Part shown: positions 1-7,751 of the stretch, in pieces
How positions within the stretch are numbered: the first letter of the stretch is position 1
Layout: the number at the start of each line of letters is the position of its first letter
From: Fen-455 sp050012675
GTDB lineage: Bacteria; Actinomycetota; Acidimicrobiia; Acidimicrobiales; Bog-793
Assembly: GCA_050012675.1 (NCBI GenBank)
Contig: JBEKGS010000001.1
Coordinates: 1-64,000 of the forward strand
Direction of reading: 5' to 3'
Length of the DNA: 64,000 nucleotides
The notes under the pieces: model-generated
What the model was told of the DNA's origin: nothing
The model's database searches: none
Seen by the model: only the letters and a program-made list of their open reading frames with translations
Program-made: the position numbers and the translations under genes

Positions 1-197
1 GCCGTCTGGTGTAGTCCCGGTCCGTTGAAAGCACCGAAGAGCTTTCCAGCCCCGTACCAGATGAAGATCCAGGCGAGAGCAATTCGCACCGCGACGAGAG
101 CGAGGTCCGCGGGCAAAGTCGCGACGCTCGTACTGAACACGACCGCCAGCAGTGCGCGGATCCCGTGTTTTGGCACCGGCGCTGTCCTCGTTACCAT
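1..197 (-). CDS. DoxX-family membrane protein, N-terminal part
   Basis: The gene runs off the left edge on the minus strand, so only about 65 N-terminal residues are visible: a basic start, a hydrophobic segment (residues 15-35) and then IFIWYGAGKLFGAF, which matches the first transmembrane region of DoxX proteins (four-helix membrane proteins linked to quinol or redox functions in some members). The ATG at 197-195 overlaps the TAA stop of the upstream hydroxylase gene (191-193), so the two are probably translated as a coupled pair. A GAGGGG ribosome-binding sequence lies before the ATG. The family assignment rests on this one segment because the rest of the protein is outside the window. Confidence 0.62.
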   Translation of the reverse strand, partial: MVTRTAPVPKHGIRALLAVVFSTSVATLPADLALVAVRIALAWIFIWYGAGKLFGAFNGPGLHQT

Positions 198-1285
198 CGC
201 CGCACCCCTCGCTCTTCGCCGGCGCCTCGGGTGTTGAGCTCCTCTCGGTTTGCTTCCTCAACTGGAGAGCGTTTCGCGACGCTGCTCAATGGACGGAACG
301 GCGCGACGAGTTGAGTTGTCAGAACGGCTAAGTGGCGCGGTCGCGCACCGACCTGTTCGACCATCAGCGGCCGACCCGGCAAACCAGTGTCGGTTCTGAT
401 CGTCTCTGGCGTCGGGAATATCGCTCGGTGGGAAAGCTGATCCCAAATGGTGAGGGCGAAGGCGAGGTTGACGTCCTGGCGCCCGTCGAGTCTGTGGTGA
501 ATCCGGTGGTAGTTAGGACTGACGAAGATCCGTTCCAGCGGCCCGAGGCCCAGGTTGATGTTCGAATGCTCGAAGGCCAAGATACCGCCGTAGGCGACCA
601 GGAGGATCGTCGGCACCGCGCCGTTGGCAAGGAGCACGATCGCCGGGATCAGGGCCAAGAGGTAGGAAACATGAACGAGAGGATGTGTGCGAAATACCGT
701 GAGCACGCTCATGTCTTCTTGTGAATGGTGTAGCTCGTGGAAGCGCCAGAGCACCCCGACGCGGTGATTCGCGAGATGCGCCAGCCAGTTGCAACCGTCC
801 ATTGCCACAAGGATCATGGCGATCACTACCCAACGAGGAAGCAAGCCGATCCTCGGCACGACAATCCAAGGGATGGATCTGCGCGCAGCCTCGGCAAACG
901 AAAGGCTGAGCGCCGTGACAAGAGGCACGACGAGCGTCGCGTTCAATACGGTGTAGAGGAGGTCCTGGCGGTAGCCGCGAGCAAAGATGGGTCGTCGCTG
1001 CGCGGGGTGCAAACGCTCCGCAACTAAGAGGACACCGAGTACCACAAGAGTGACGGGGCCGACGACTACTACGCGAAGACCGGTCATTGATGCGGCGAAA
1101 CTTGTACCGCCCCAACGACTCGACCAACCGATCGCGATCAGGGCGGCGGCGACCGCGACAATCGAGAACGCCGGTAAGTAGACGCGCGATGAGAGTGAGA
1201 CCAGCGATCCGTTCGCCTCCCGTGTCCCGCGCGTCCCTCGCAAGGAAACACGGGAGCGGACAGGTGAAGCTACCAAGGACGACAT
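191..1285 (-). CDS. Sterol desaturase / fatty-acid hydroxylase family membrane protein
   Basis: A 364-residue integral membrane protein with the histidine clusters of the diiron fatty-acid hydroxylase superfamily: HLANH followed by FHELHHS near the middle, an isolated FEHSN, and NYHRIHH toward the C-terminus. These clusters bind a di-iron centre that hydroxylates or desaturates a lipid. Hydrophobic helices lie at roughly 35-55, 75-90, 105-130 and 200-235. The start is taken at 1285 because AAAGGAG lies six bases before that ATG; a longer reading from 1336 has no such site. The charged C-terminal tail after about residue 290 is poorly conserved-looking. The substrate cannot be told. It overlaps the downstream DoxX gene, so the two probably form one operon. 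Confidence 0.85.
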   Translation of the reverse strand: MSSLVASPVRSRVSLRGTRGTREANGSLVSLSSRVYLPAFSIVAVAAALIAIGWSSRWGGTSFAASMTGLRVVVVGPVTLVVLGVLLVAERLHPAQRRPIFARGYRQDLLYTVLNATLVVPLVTALSLSFAEAARRSIPWIVVPRIGLLPRWVVIAMILVAMDGCNWLAHLANHRVGVLWRFHELHHSQEDMSVLTVFRTHPLVHVSYLLALIPAIVLLANGAVPTILLVAYGGILAFEHSNINLGLGPLERIFVSPNYHRIHHRLDGRQDVNLAFALTIWDQLSHRAIFPTPETIRTDTGLPGRPLMVEQVGARPRHLAVLTTQLVAPFRPLSSVAKRSPVEEANREELNTRGAGEERGVRRW

Positions 1286-1313
1286 GAAGGCTCCTTTACC
1301 TACAACAGGGACG

Positions 1314-1856
1314 CTAGAAGCCGCCTCCGCCGCCACTCGGGCTCGTCGTGGTTGTTGTCCCGCCGGAGCCAGAACTCGGTTGCTTCAACACAACGACAGA
1401 CCACTTTCCCCAGGTATCTGTGCCAACTCCGTTGACCTGACCGGCGGCGGTGTCCTTGAAGAACCAGTAGAGCGCCTTCCCGGAGTAGGTCACCTGCAGC
1501 ACACCGCCAGCCCGCTTGACGGTGCCGAGCTTCGCGGCGCTCACTCCCGTCCCTGCCGTCGCCTTCGTCACGCCCTTGGGAAGCAGGACCTCAGGCCAGA
1601 TCTTCAAGCAACTGGCGGTGCAGGCGATGGTGCTCGGCTTCAGTGTGTAGAGTGTCCTGCCGCTCACGAGGATCGTCCCGTACTTCGCGTTCTTCGCGGT
1701 CGAAATGACGACGCCCTTGGTCGCGTGGCTGGAAGCATGTGCAGCATCGGGGGCCAAGACGAATGCGAACGAGCCGAGAACGGCCACGGCGGCCACTGTG
1801 ATGCGTCTTAGGAAGACTCGGGGAGTTGTCCGACTGTCGTGCTTCGTGAGTTTCAT
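1314..1856 (-). CDS. Secreted repeat protein (Yx(FWY)xxD lipoprotein family, COG4315-like)
   Basis: A 180-residue exported protein. The ATG at 1856 is preceded by GAGGAG about nine bases upstream and begins a classical signal peptide: a basic N-region, a hydrophobic core around residues 20-35, and an AHA-type cleavage site. The mature part has the short beta-repeat typical of this family: GRTLYTLKP with nearby Cys-x4-Cys (IACTASCLKIW), and a second copy, GKALYWFFKD. It ends in a Gly/Ser/Thr-rich tail that looks like a linker. Members are of unknown function and often sit with redox or haem proteins. It is on the same strand as the hydroxylase gene, 28 bp upstream of it. A longer reading frame to 2108 has no supported start. 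Confidence 0.8.
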   Translation of the reverse strand: MKLTKHDSRTTPRVFLRRITVAAVAVLGSFAFVLAPDAAHASSHATKGVVISTAKNAKYGTILVSGRTLYTLKPSTIACTASCLKIWPEVLLPKGVTKATAGTGVSAAKLGTVKRAGGVLQVTYSGKALYWFFKDTAAGQVNGVGTDTWGKWSVVVLKQPSSGSGGTTTTTSPSGGGGGF

Positions 1857-2247
1857 GTCGCTTGTCTCCTCATGCTCTCGGATGTCGTAACTACGGGATA
1901 GCTCGCCTAGCGGATGGCTACTCGAAGGGAATCTTCGCCACTTGTGCGTTCTCCGCTGTTCAGGTCTACGTAAGAATCCCGACAAGAGATTGCTCCAGTG
2001 AGCTCGTCTTGCTTTCGCCCGGGCGAACCACGCGTTCGGCGATGGTTCGGACCATCTCCGGCAGTCCGATGTCACTTGATCGGATGTGGCCGCGCCTGCG
2101 CCGCGCAAGGGCGTTCAGTTCACGCCGGGGGAAAGCGCCTCTTCCGTTGACCCACCTGGGGGACGACGCGAAAGTCGCGACGGGAACGGCGTCATCGGTA
2201 CTCGCAATCGGTCGACACCCGGCGGCCTCGGGAATACGGGTGACTGG

Positions 2248-2277
2248 TTGACCGTTGTTGCTAAACGATATATCGTT
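2248..2277 (+). promoter_or_regulatory. Candidate promoter and PadR operator
   Basis: The 512-bp gap 1857-2368 holds no gene I can support, but about 100 bp before padR there is a perfect 14-bp palindrome, AACGATATATCGTT (2264-2277). It lies over the spacer and -10 region of a possible promoter (TTGACC at 2248-2253, then TATCGT 17 bases later). A partial repeat, CATATCGTG, follows at 2279-2287. PadR proteins commonly repress their own promoters at AT-rich palindromes, so this is a good candidate for autoregulation. The role is inferred from position and symmetry. Confidence 0.5.
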
Positions 2278-2368
2278 ACATATCGTGAGCGGTCGGCAGA
2301 TCCGCTTCCACATACTTCGGCACCGGCCGCCGGCCGGACCGGAACGAGAGTTCAAGGAGAACAACCTG

Positions 2369-3064
2369 ATGCATGGACACAAGAGATTCGATGACACCAA
2401 TGCCGGCCCCGAAGGAGGACCGGGTTTCCCCGGTCGCCGTGACCGGTACGACCGCCTCGGCGGCGCTTCCCGAGGACGGATGGGCGGCCGCGGCAGAGGA
2501 TGGGAGGACGCCTTCGGCTTCGGAGGCGGGCGCCACGGGGCCTTCGGTCCGGGATTCGGGCCCCCGATGTTCGGGCGGGGCCCGAGGCGGGAACGGGGGG
2601 ACGTGCGAGCGGCCATCCTCGCCCTGCTGGCCGAGGAGCCGATGCACGGCTACCAGATCATCACCGAGCTCACGGAGCGTAGTGGTGGCGTCTGGCAGCC
2701 CAGCCCCGGTTCGGTCTACCCGACCCTCCAGGCCCTGGAGGACCAGGGACTGGTCACCGCGGACAAGAGCGAGGGGCGCAGGGTCTTCAGCCTGACTGCC
2801 GAGGGCCGCACGGCGGCGGAGGAGGCCGCTGACGGCCCAGCGCCGTGGGAGCGCGCGGCACGGGGAGCCGACCGCTCCCTGCTCGACCTGCGGGGTCTCA
2901 TGTTCGAGGTCGCTGCGGCCACCTTGCAGGTAAGCCGCTCCGGCGGCGAGAGCCAGGTGAAGGCGGTCGGCGAGATTCTCGCCGACACCCGCCGACGCAT
3001 CTACCTGGTGTTAGCGGACGGCGCCCCGGCCACCGACGACGGGGCCGCCGAGCCCGCTTCCTGA
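2369..3064 (+). CDS. PadR-family transcriptional regulator with Gly/Arg-rich N-terminus
   Basis: A 231-residue regulator. The ATG at 2369 has AAGGAGA eight bases upstream, which rules out the longer reading from 2255. Residues 1-75 are a low-complexity Gly/Arg/Pro/Phe-rich segment; the PadR winged helix follows at about 78-150 (DVRAAILALLAEEPMHGYQI, then the wing before GRRVFSLTAEG). The C-terminal helices (about 165-215) should form the dimerisation region. The GFGG-rich leader is common in actinobacterial PadR proteins of this type. The regulator stands alone; its targets are unknown, and the palindrome just upstream suggests that it controls itself. Confidence 0.88.
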   Translation: MHGHKRFDDTNAGPEGGPGFPGRRDRYDRLGGASRGRMGGRGRGWEDAFGFGGGRHGAFGPGFGPPMFGRGPRRERGDVRAAILALLAEEPMHGYQIITELTERSGGVWQPSPGSVYPTLQALEDQGLVTADKSEGRRVFSLTAEGRTAAEEAADGPAPWERAARGADRSLLDLRGLMFEVAAATLQVSRSGGESQVKAVGEILADTRRRIYLVLADGAPATDDGAAEPAS

Positions 3065-3102
3065 GTCCGGACACCGATCGGCTTGCCGAGCGTCGGCGGG
3101 CT

Positions 3103-3134
3103 ACCGCTCTTCCGGATCCGTCCGGGAGAGCGGT
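3103..3134. terminator. Hairpin between convergent padR and lyase genes
   Basis: Perfect 8-bp arms ACCGCTCT / AGAGCGGT enclose an inner CCGG/CCGG stem, giving a strong hairpin 39 bp after the padR stop, in the space between two convergent genes. There is no T-run on either side, so it would be an atypical intrinsic terminator or a 3' stability element. Confidence 0.42.
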
Positions 3135-3290
3135 GCTCGGTCATGGCGGTACCACCTGGTCAGCGACCACGGCGTGTGTGAGGGTGCATTTCAAGGCCCC
3201 ATTGCAGGGTGTTTTCGTTGGCACGGGGTCAATCACAGTCTTCGGACCGCTCAAGCCGATCCGGGGCAGAGACTTCGAAGGCAGACTCCG

Positions 3291-4739
3291 TCATTCCCTG
3301 ACAGTCGCCGAGAACTCGCCCTTGCGTACGGCGTCGACAAGCGGCTCGAGATCGGCGGGTAGAGACGGCACCTCGGCCGTTGCCGGCACGTGAGTGCGAA
3401 CTACGCCGTAGGCGATTGCGGTTCCGCGACCGAGCCGTCCGATCTGCCGGAGATCGATCGCCTGCGATGCCACGGTCATCTCGACGGCGACCAGGCGGCA
3501 GATTAGCGACACGACCTCGTCGAGGCGACGAGCCGATAGTGGAGCCATCGTTGTGCGGTCTTCGATGCCGTCGGCCTTGGTCGAGCTGACCAGTTCGTAG
3601 GAGACGGGTTGGGCGAGTAGGCGCGCCTCGGCTGCGAACGACTGAGCGGCTACGGCCATCTCGGCGAGGCCGTCGTCGCCTGTCTCCGGCTGGTCCGATA
3701 GCCCAGCCGGAAGTCCGGAGAACGGACTCTGGAGCATTTTGACGGTCCTTTCAGCGGCAGAGGTAGCAGCAGGAGCGAGACCGATGCGGGCGAAGTCGAC
3801 GGCGGCGGACATCGCCACGACGTCGAAGTTGCCTACGGACACAACGGACTGTTCGGAAAGAACCACGACCGGATTGCCCTGCGAGGAGTTGAGCTCCCGC
3901 TCGACGACCTCTCGCGCGTAGCTGATGGCGTCGCGCGCCGCACCGTGGACCTGGGGAACGCAACGGAACGTGAGCGGATCCTGCAAGTTGCGGGCCACTC
4001 CAACTTCCCAGAGGACGCTTCCCGCTAGCGCCTTGCGAACGTTCGACAAGGATTTGCTCACGCCCGGCGAGTGCCGTGTCTCGGCGACGACGGGGTGGAG
4101 AGAGGCCACATTGCCGGCGAAAGCCTCGAAGTCAAGGGCGGCGGCCAGATCCATGGTGTCGAGCAGTTGCTCGGCCCGGAAGACGGCAAGTGCAGAGCAG
4201 CCCGTGGAGAATGCATTGTTGTCGATGAGGGCGAGGCCCTCGTTCTCCTCCAGCTCATAGCCGGCCCACTCCACGACCCAGTTGGCCAAATCGGCCAGTG
4301 GGCCAAGATCAGCCTCGCCGATGGAGCCGAGCGTGCGCACTGGCGGCTCGACCTGTTGGCGGAGCGCCTCGACGAGAAGATCGGCAAGTTCGGGCCGCAC
4401 ACCGGACACGCCGATTGCAAAGACGTTGGCTAGCACGAGGAGCGTGGCGCGCACCTGTGCCACTGACGCGGCTGGACCTTGGGCGACACGGTGAGTCCGA
4501 AGGATTGACCTGTTGAATCGCACCCGGTCGTCGACTCGGAGCGTGATCCGCTTACGCTCGGCCACACCGGTGGTCAGTCCGTATACCTGATCGCCACGAG
4601 AGAGCGCGGCTAGAACGACTTCGCGATGCGCCTGCATGCGCTCACGGATTCCAGCCGCCAGGGCGACCTCTTCATTCCGAAGGGCGACTGAGACCACGTC
4701 TTCCAGGCTGAGCGATCGGCCGTCGAGCTCAACTGTCAA
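3291..4739 (-). CDS. Aromatic amino acid lyase (HAL/PAL) homologue lacking the MIO Ser
   Basis: About 482 residues with the full-length histidine/phenylalanine ammonia-lyase fold. Recognisable landmarks are YGLTTGV (the catalytic Tyr loop), LALIDNNAFSTG, DPLTFRCVPQVHG, ELNSSQGNPVV and GNF. The strict family signature GSVGASGDLAPL, whose Ala-Ser-Gly cyclises into the electrophilic MIO cofactor, reads here GSIGEADLGPL (around codon 142): one residue shorter and with no Ser. The C-terminal QEDH motif is replaced by IEDR. It is therefore unlikely to be a normal ammonia-lyase and may have another activity or be non-catalytic. The start is uncertain: TTG 4739 gives the best family N-terminus but has no clear ribosome site; GTG near 4807 is possible. 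It is divergent from the molybdenum hydroxylase genes. Confidence 0.8.
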   Translation of the reverse strand: MTVELDGRSLSLEDVVSVALRNEEVALAAGIRERMQAHREVVLAALSRGDQVYGLTTGVAERKRITLRVDDRVRFNRSILRTHRVAQGPAASVAQVRATLLVLANVFAIGVSGVRPELADLLVEALRQQVEPPVRTLGSIGEADLGPLADLANWVVEWAGYELEENEGLALIDNNAFSTGCSALAVFRAEQLLDTMDLAAALDFEAFAGNVASLHPVVAETRHSPGVSKSLSNVRKALAGSVLWEVGVARNLQDPLTFRCVPQVHGAARDAISYAREVVERELNSSQGNPVVVLSEQSVVSVGNFDVVAMSAAVDFARIGLAPAATSAAERTVKMLQSPFSGLPAGLSDQPETGDDGLAEMAVAAQSFAAEARLLAQPVSYELVSSTKADGIEDRTTMAPLSARRLDEVVSLICRLVAVEMTVASQAIDLRQIGRLGRGTAIAYGVVRTHVPATAEVPSLPADLEPLVDAVRKGEFSATVRE

Positions 4740-4922
4740 GGGGAGCCGCGACCCAGTGGCGATGCACCTCTTGCGGTACGAGACGGCACCGTTACACGTT
4801 GGCACATATTCCGAGCGTCGTCGACGAACGAGGGCGAAACCGGTTTGCTGTAGGTGCCACGGCACGGACCTGGACCAACCGAGCGTGGTACAACCGGGAC
4901 AATCACCTGACGTCGCTCGCGA

Positions 4923-5085
4923 AAGCAGTTGCTTAGGACCAACGGGCCGACGTTCGGCCAACTCCCTTCTGATTGCTCATTTCGACCGTTGCAGTTTGCT
5001 GAAGCCAGCCAGAAATCAGGCCAAGCCCGTAGACAAGCCGAGGACGCGAGGTCGAATTGTCTTTGCCCGCTCGAAGCAGTTGCTT
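4923..5085. repeat. Two copies of AAGCAGTTGCTT in the divergent regulatory region
   Basis: The 526-bp gap 4740-5265 between the lyase homologue and the hydroxylase operon contains AAGCAGTTGCTT at 4923-4934 and again at 5074-5085. Each copy is an inverted repeat (AAGCA-GT-TGCTT) and is followed by a purine-rich TTRG context. A weaker relative of the second copy lies at about 6149-6168 between the two FAD-subunit genes. These look like binding sites of one regulator that controls both directions. The regulator is not evident nearby. Confidence 0.42.
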
Positions 5086-5265
5086 GGTCAGGGTAAGTAT
5101 TGCTTTCACCGCAACGGTCCTGTCGTTGCTGCGCTTGTCGCGCGCGTCTTTCCCGGTGCGCGGCGTTTGGCCGTGTTCGCGTCGCTTCGCGTCCGTAGCC
5201 ATTATTGCGATCGGAGGGACGGACCCCGTAGCCTGGCTGCGGAGCTGGTGGCTGAGGAGGCTCGC

Positions 5266-6138
5266 GTGACCGAGTTAGTGGCGGCCAGGACGATTGAGGA
5301 GCTCCGAGAGCTAGCCCCGACAGGTGAGCTGCTCGCTGGCGGCACGGACCTGCTTGTTCGGATCCAAGAGGGACGGAAAGTAGCTCGGCTTATAGATGTG
5401 TCCAGGTTGCTCGATGGCCCACCGGTGGTGCGCCGCGCTGATGATCTTGTGTACATCTCGGCCCTTGCTCCTCTGACGCGAGTCATTACGGAGTTGGACG
5501 GAGTGTTCCCGGGGCTGGACGCGTCGGCCCGGCTGTTCGCATCGGTGCGGATCCGCAACCGGGCCACGATCGGGGGCAATCTGGGAAATGCTTCTCCGGC
5601 CGGGGACACGATCCCGCCGCTCGTCGCTGCCGGGGCGGTCGCCGTTTTGGAGGGAGCGAACGGTAGCCGCCGCGTAACGGTTGCCGATATCGCGACAGGG
5701 CCGGGAAGGACGGTTGTTGGTCCAGATGAATGGATAGACAGGATTGAGGTCCCGTTGCCCGCAGGCGAGGAGGGCTTCCGGAAGTTCGGCACTCGCCAAG
5801 CCGACGCGATATCGATCGTCAGCTTGGCGTGGCGTTGGGAGAAGAGCCCGGACGGGACGCTCACAAACGTCTCTTTGGCCCTGGGGGCAGTCGCGCCGAC
5901 GGTCGTTCGAGCCAGAACAGCGGAGGCGGCGCTCGAGGGGAGACGGCCGGAACCCCGGGTCGTCGAAGCAGCTGTTGCAGCTCTCGTCTCGGATATCTCT
6001 CCGATCGACGACTTGCGCGCGAGCGCGAGGTTTCGAAGAGAGGTCGCAGGGGTGCTGCTAAGGGAGGAGCTCGGAGTTCGAAGACGCGCGATCTCGGGAC
6101 GGGCGATGTTGAGGACACCCGCGAGCAGTTCCGCCTGA
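5266..6138 (+). CDS. FAD-binding subunit A of a xanthine dehydrogenase-family enzyme
   Basis: A 290-residue medium subunit of the molybdenum hydroxylase family (CoxM/XdhB-like). It carries the two FAD-binding signatures: GELLAGGTDLLVRIQEG near residues 20-37 and NRATIGGNLGNASPAGD near 105-121. It passes electrons from the iron-sulfur subunit to FAD. The GTG at 5266 is chosen because GAGGAGG ends five bases upstream; the longer frame back to 4636 overlaps the divergent promoter region and is not supported. It is the first gene of the hydroxylase operon. The spacing to the next gene (108 bp) is wider than elsewhere in the operon. Confidence 0.88.
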   Translation: MTELVAARTIEELRELAPTGELLAGGTDLLVRIQEGRKVARLIDVSRLLDGPPVVRRADDLVYISALAPLTRVITELDGVFPGLDASARLFASVRIRNRATIGGNLGNASPAGDTIPPLVAAGAVAVLEGANGSRRVTVADIATGPGRTVVGPDEWIDRIEVPLPAGEEGFRKFGTRQADAISIVSLAWRWEKSPDGTLTNVSLALGAVAPTVVRARTAEAALEGRRPEPRVVEAAVAALVSDISPIDDLRASARFRREVAGVLLREELGVRRRAISGRAMLRTPASSSA

Positions 6139-6246
6139 GTGCGAGCGACAAGGAGCTGTTTGGTCAGGTCCTCGCATTTGGTTGCGTGGCCGGTGGGAGC
6201 GCGCGAGCCCACTGGTAACGTTGATAAGGCAACAGAGAGGTAGGAA

Positions 6247-7257
6247 GTGGGCGTGATGACGGCGATGTTCGAGTCCGCGGTCGACAGGGCCACGCCTTTG
6301 CCCAGCGCGCCAGGCGCACTTGAAGACGCCCACGCCCGAGTGGTGCTCGATGACTGGGAGCGCCGTTGGTACGGGGAGCCCCGATTCAGCTACGAGCTCG
6401 TGCGTAGCTACGAGGAGGCCGTTCACGCGCTCAGAGAGCACGGCGAGGGCGCCAAGGCTCTTGCCGGCGGCCAGAGCCTTGTGCCGCTCATGAACCTGCG
6501 CGTATTGCGCCCGTCGGCACTCATAGATCTCAACGGCATCGCCGCCATGGCACCACAGCTCGAAGGCGGTCGGCTTTCGCTCTCGGCCATGACGCGTTAC
6601 TCCCAGGTGCTTTTTTCGGAACTGGCCCGATGCCAGACCCCGTTGCTGACTACGGCGATTGCCTACGTCGGGAACGTACGGGTACGTAATCGGGGCACGA
6701 TCGGCGGTGCTCTCGCACATGGCCAAGCGACATCCGAGCTAGCCGCGGTCGCATTGGCGCTCGGAGGCGAGATTCTGGCGTACGGTCCAACCGGAACCCG
6801 AGTGATCGACGCGGAGGAGTTCTTCGTCGGGCACTTGAGGACAGACCTTCGTCCCGAAGAGATAGTTACCGGTCTTCGTTTGGAGGTGGCGCAGTCTCGC
6901 CAGGGCTCGAGCTTCAGGGAGCTGGCACGACGCAGTGGCGCAGAAGCGATCGCGGGGGTTGCCGCGCACGTCACGCTCTCGCCCGAGCGCGACGTGATCG
7001 GCGGCGTCCGCCTGGGTCTCATCGGTGTCGACGAACGTCCTGTCGCGGGCGACAGGACCGTTCTCTCGTCCCTGCTTGGCAGGATCCCGACGCCCGCGGA
7101 GATCGACGAGGTAGCTTCAGACGTGACTGCGCGTACGGCTCCGGTGACAGATTCGCAGTCGTCGGCCTCGTATCGCCGTCGACTGGTGAGGGTGCTGATA
7201 CGTCGCGCCTTGACGGAGGCGCTGCAGCGTGCCGAGGAGAGAGCGTCGGCCGGATGA
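6247..7257 (+). CDS. FAD-binding subunit B of a xanthine dehydrogenase-family enzyme
   Basis: A second medium-subunit homologue, 336 residues, with AKALAGGQSLVPLMNLR near residue 75 and NRGTIGGALAHGQATSE near 148. It differs from subunit A by an N-terminal extension of about 45 residues and by CoxM-type GGQSL rather than GGTDL, so it is not a recent duplicate. It overlaps the 2Fe-2S gene by 4 bp (ATGA), which makes it the more likely partner in the holoenzyme. The start is not certain: GTG 6247 has GAGAGG six bases upstream, but GTG 6253 and ATG 6256 are also possible. Having two FAD subunits in one operon is unusual; A might serve another complex or form an alternative assembly. Confidence 0.86.
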   Translation: MGVMTAMFESAVDRATPLPSAPGALEDAHARVVLDDWERRWYGEPRFSYELVRSYEEAVHALREHGEGAKALAGGQSLVPLMNLRVLRPSALIDLNGIAAMAPQLEGGRLSLSAMTRYSQVLFSELARCQTPLLTTAIAYVGNVRVRNRGTIGGALAHGQATSELAAVALALGGEILAYGPTGTRVIDAEEFFVGHLRTDLRPEEIVTGLRLEVAQSRQGSSFRELARRSGAEAIAGVAAHVTLSPERDVIGGVRLGLIGVDERPVAGDRTVLSSLLGRIPTPAEIDEVASDVTARTAPVTDSQSSASYRRRLVRVLIRRALTEALQRAEERASAG

Positions 7258-7751
7258 GCGTGCAGCAGGTGACACTTCAGGTCAACGGTGTCGCACACGA
7301 GATCTCGGTGATGCCCGATGCGCTCCTGCTGGATGTCCTGCGCGATCAGCTGGGGATGCAGGACGTCCGCTACGGCTGCGGTGAGGGAGTCTGCGGAACT
7401 TGCACGGTGCTGCTGGACGGGGAGGCGGTCAGCGGCTGTCTCGTCTATGCCGTCCAAGTCGAGTTCCGGGAGATCACGACTCTCGCCGGTCTCCTCGGGG
7501 AGGACGAGTCTTTGCATCCTCTTCAAGAGACGCTCTTGCGTCTCGGGGGAACGCAGTGTGGTTTCTGCACACCGGGCGTGATCCTGACCGCGTACAGCCT
7601 CGCCCAGCGGGTGCCTCGCCCCACGCGAGAAGAGATCCGTTGTGAATTGGGCGGGAGCCTGTGCCGCTGCACTGGCTACACCAAGATCATCGACGCGGTC
7701 GAGTCCTATCTAGACGACCGGGCCCTTGTGAGTGAGGAGACGCGAAGTTGA
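7254..7751 (+). CDS. 2Fe-2S subunit of a xanthine dehydrogenase-family enzyme
   Basis: A 165-residue small subunit of the molybdenum hydroxylase. The plant-ferredoxin-type cluster is bound by CGEGVCGTC with a later Cys (about residues 43-63), and the second cluster by CGFCTPG and CRCTGY (about 103-143). It relays electrons between the Mo centre and FAD. Its ATG overlaps the stop of FAD subunit B, and its own TGA overlaps the TTG start of the Mo subunit, so the three are translationally coupled. Length and Cys spacing are normal for the family. Confidence 0.94.
   Translation: MSVQQVTLQVNGVAHEISVMPDALLLDVLRDQLGMQDVRYGCGEGVCGTCTVLLDGEAVSGCLVYAVQVEFREITTLAGLLGEDESLHPLQETLLRLGGTQCGFCTPGVILTAYSLAQRVPRPTREEIRCELGGSLCRCTGYTKIIDAVESYLDDRALVSEETRS

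Noticed and set aside
1966..2616. Minus-strand frame of 216 codons
   Set aside because: Pro/Arg-rich shadow of the Gly-rich padR N-terminus with no supported start.
4636..5265. Upstream extension of the first FAD-subunit frame
   Set aside because: It covers the divergent regulatory region and overlaps the lyase N-terminus; GTG 5266 has a strong ribosome site.
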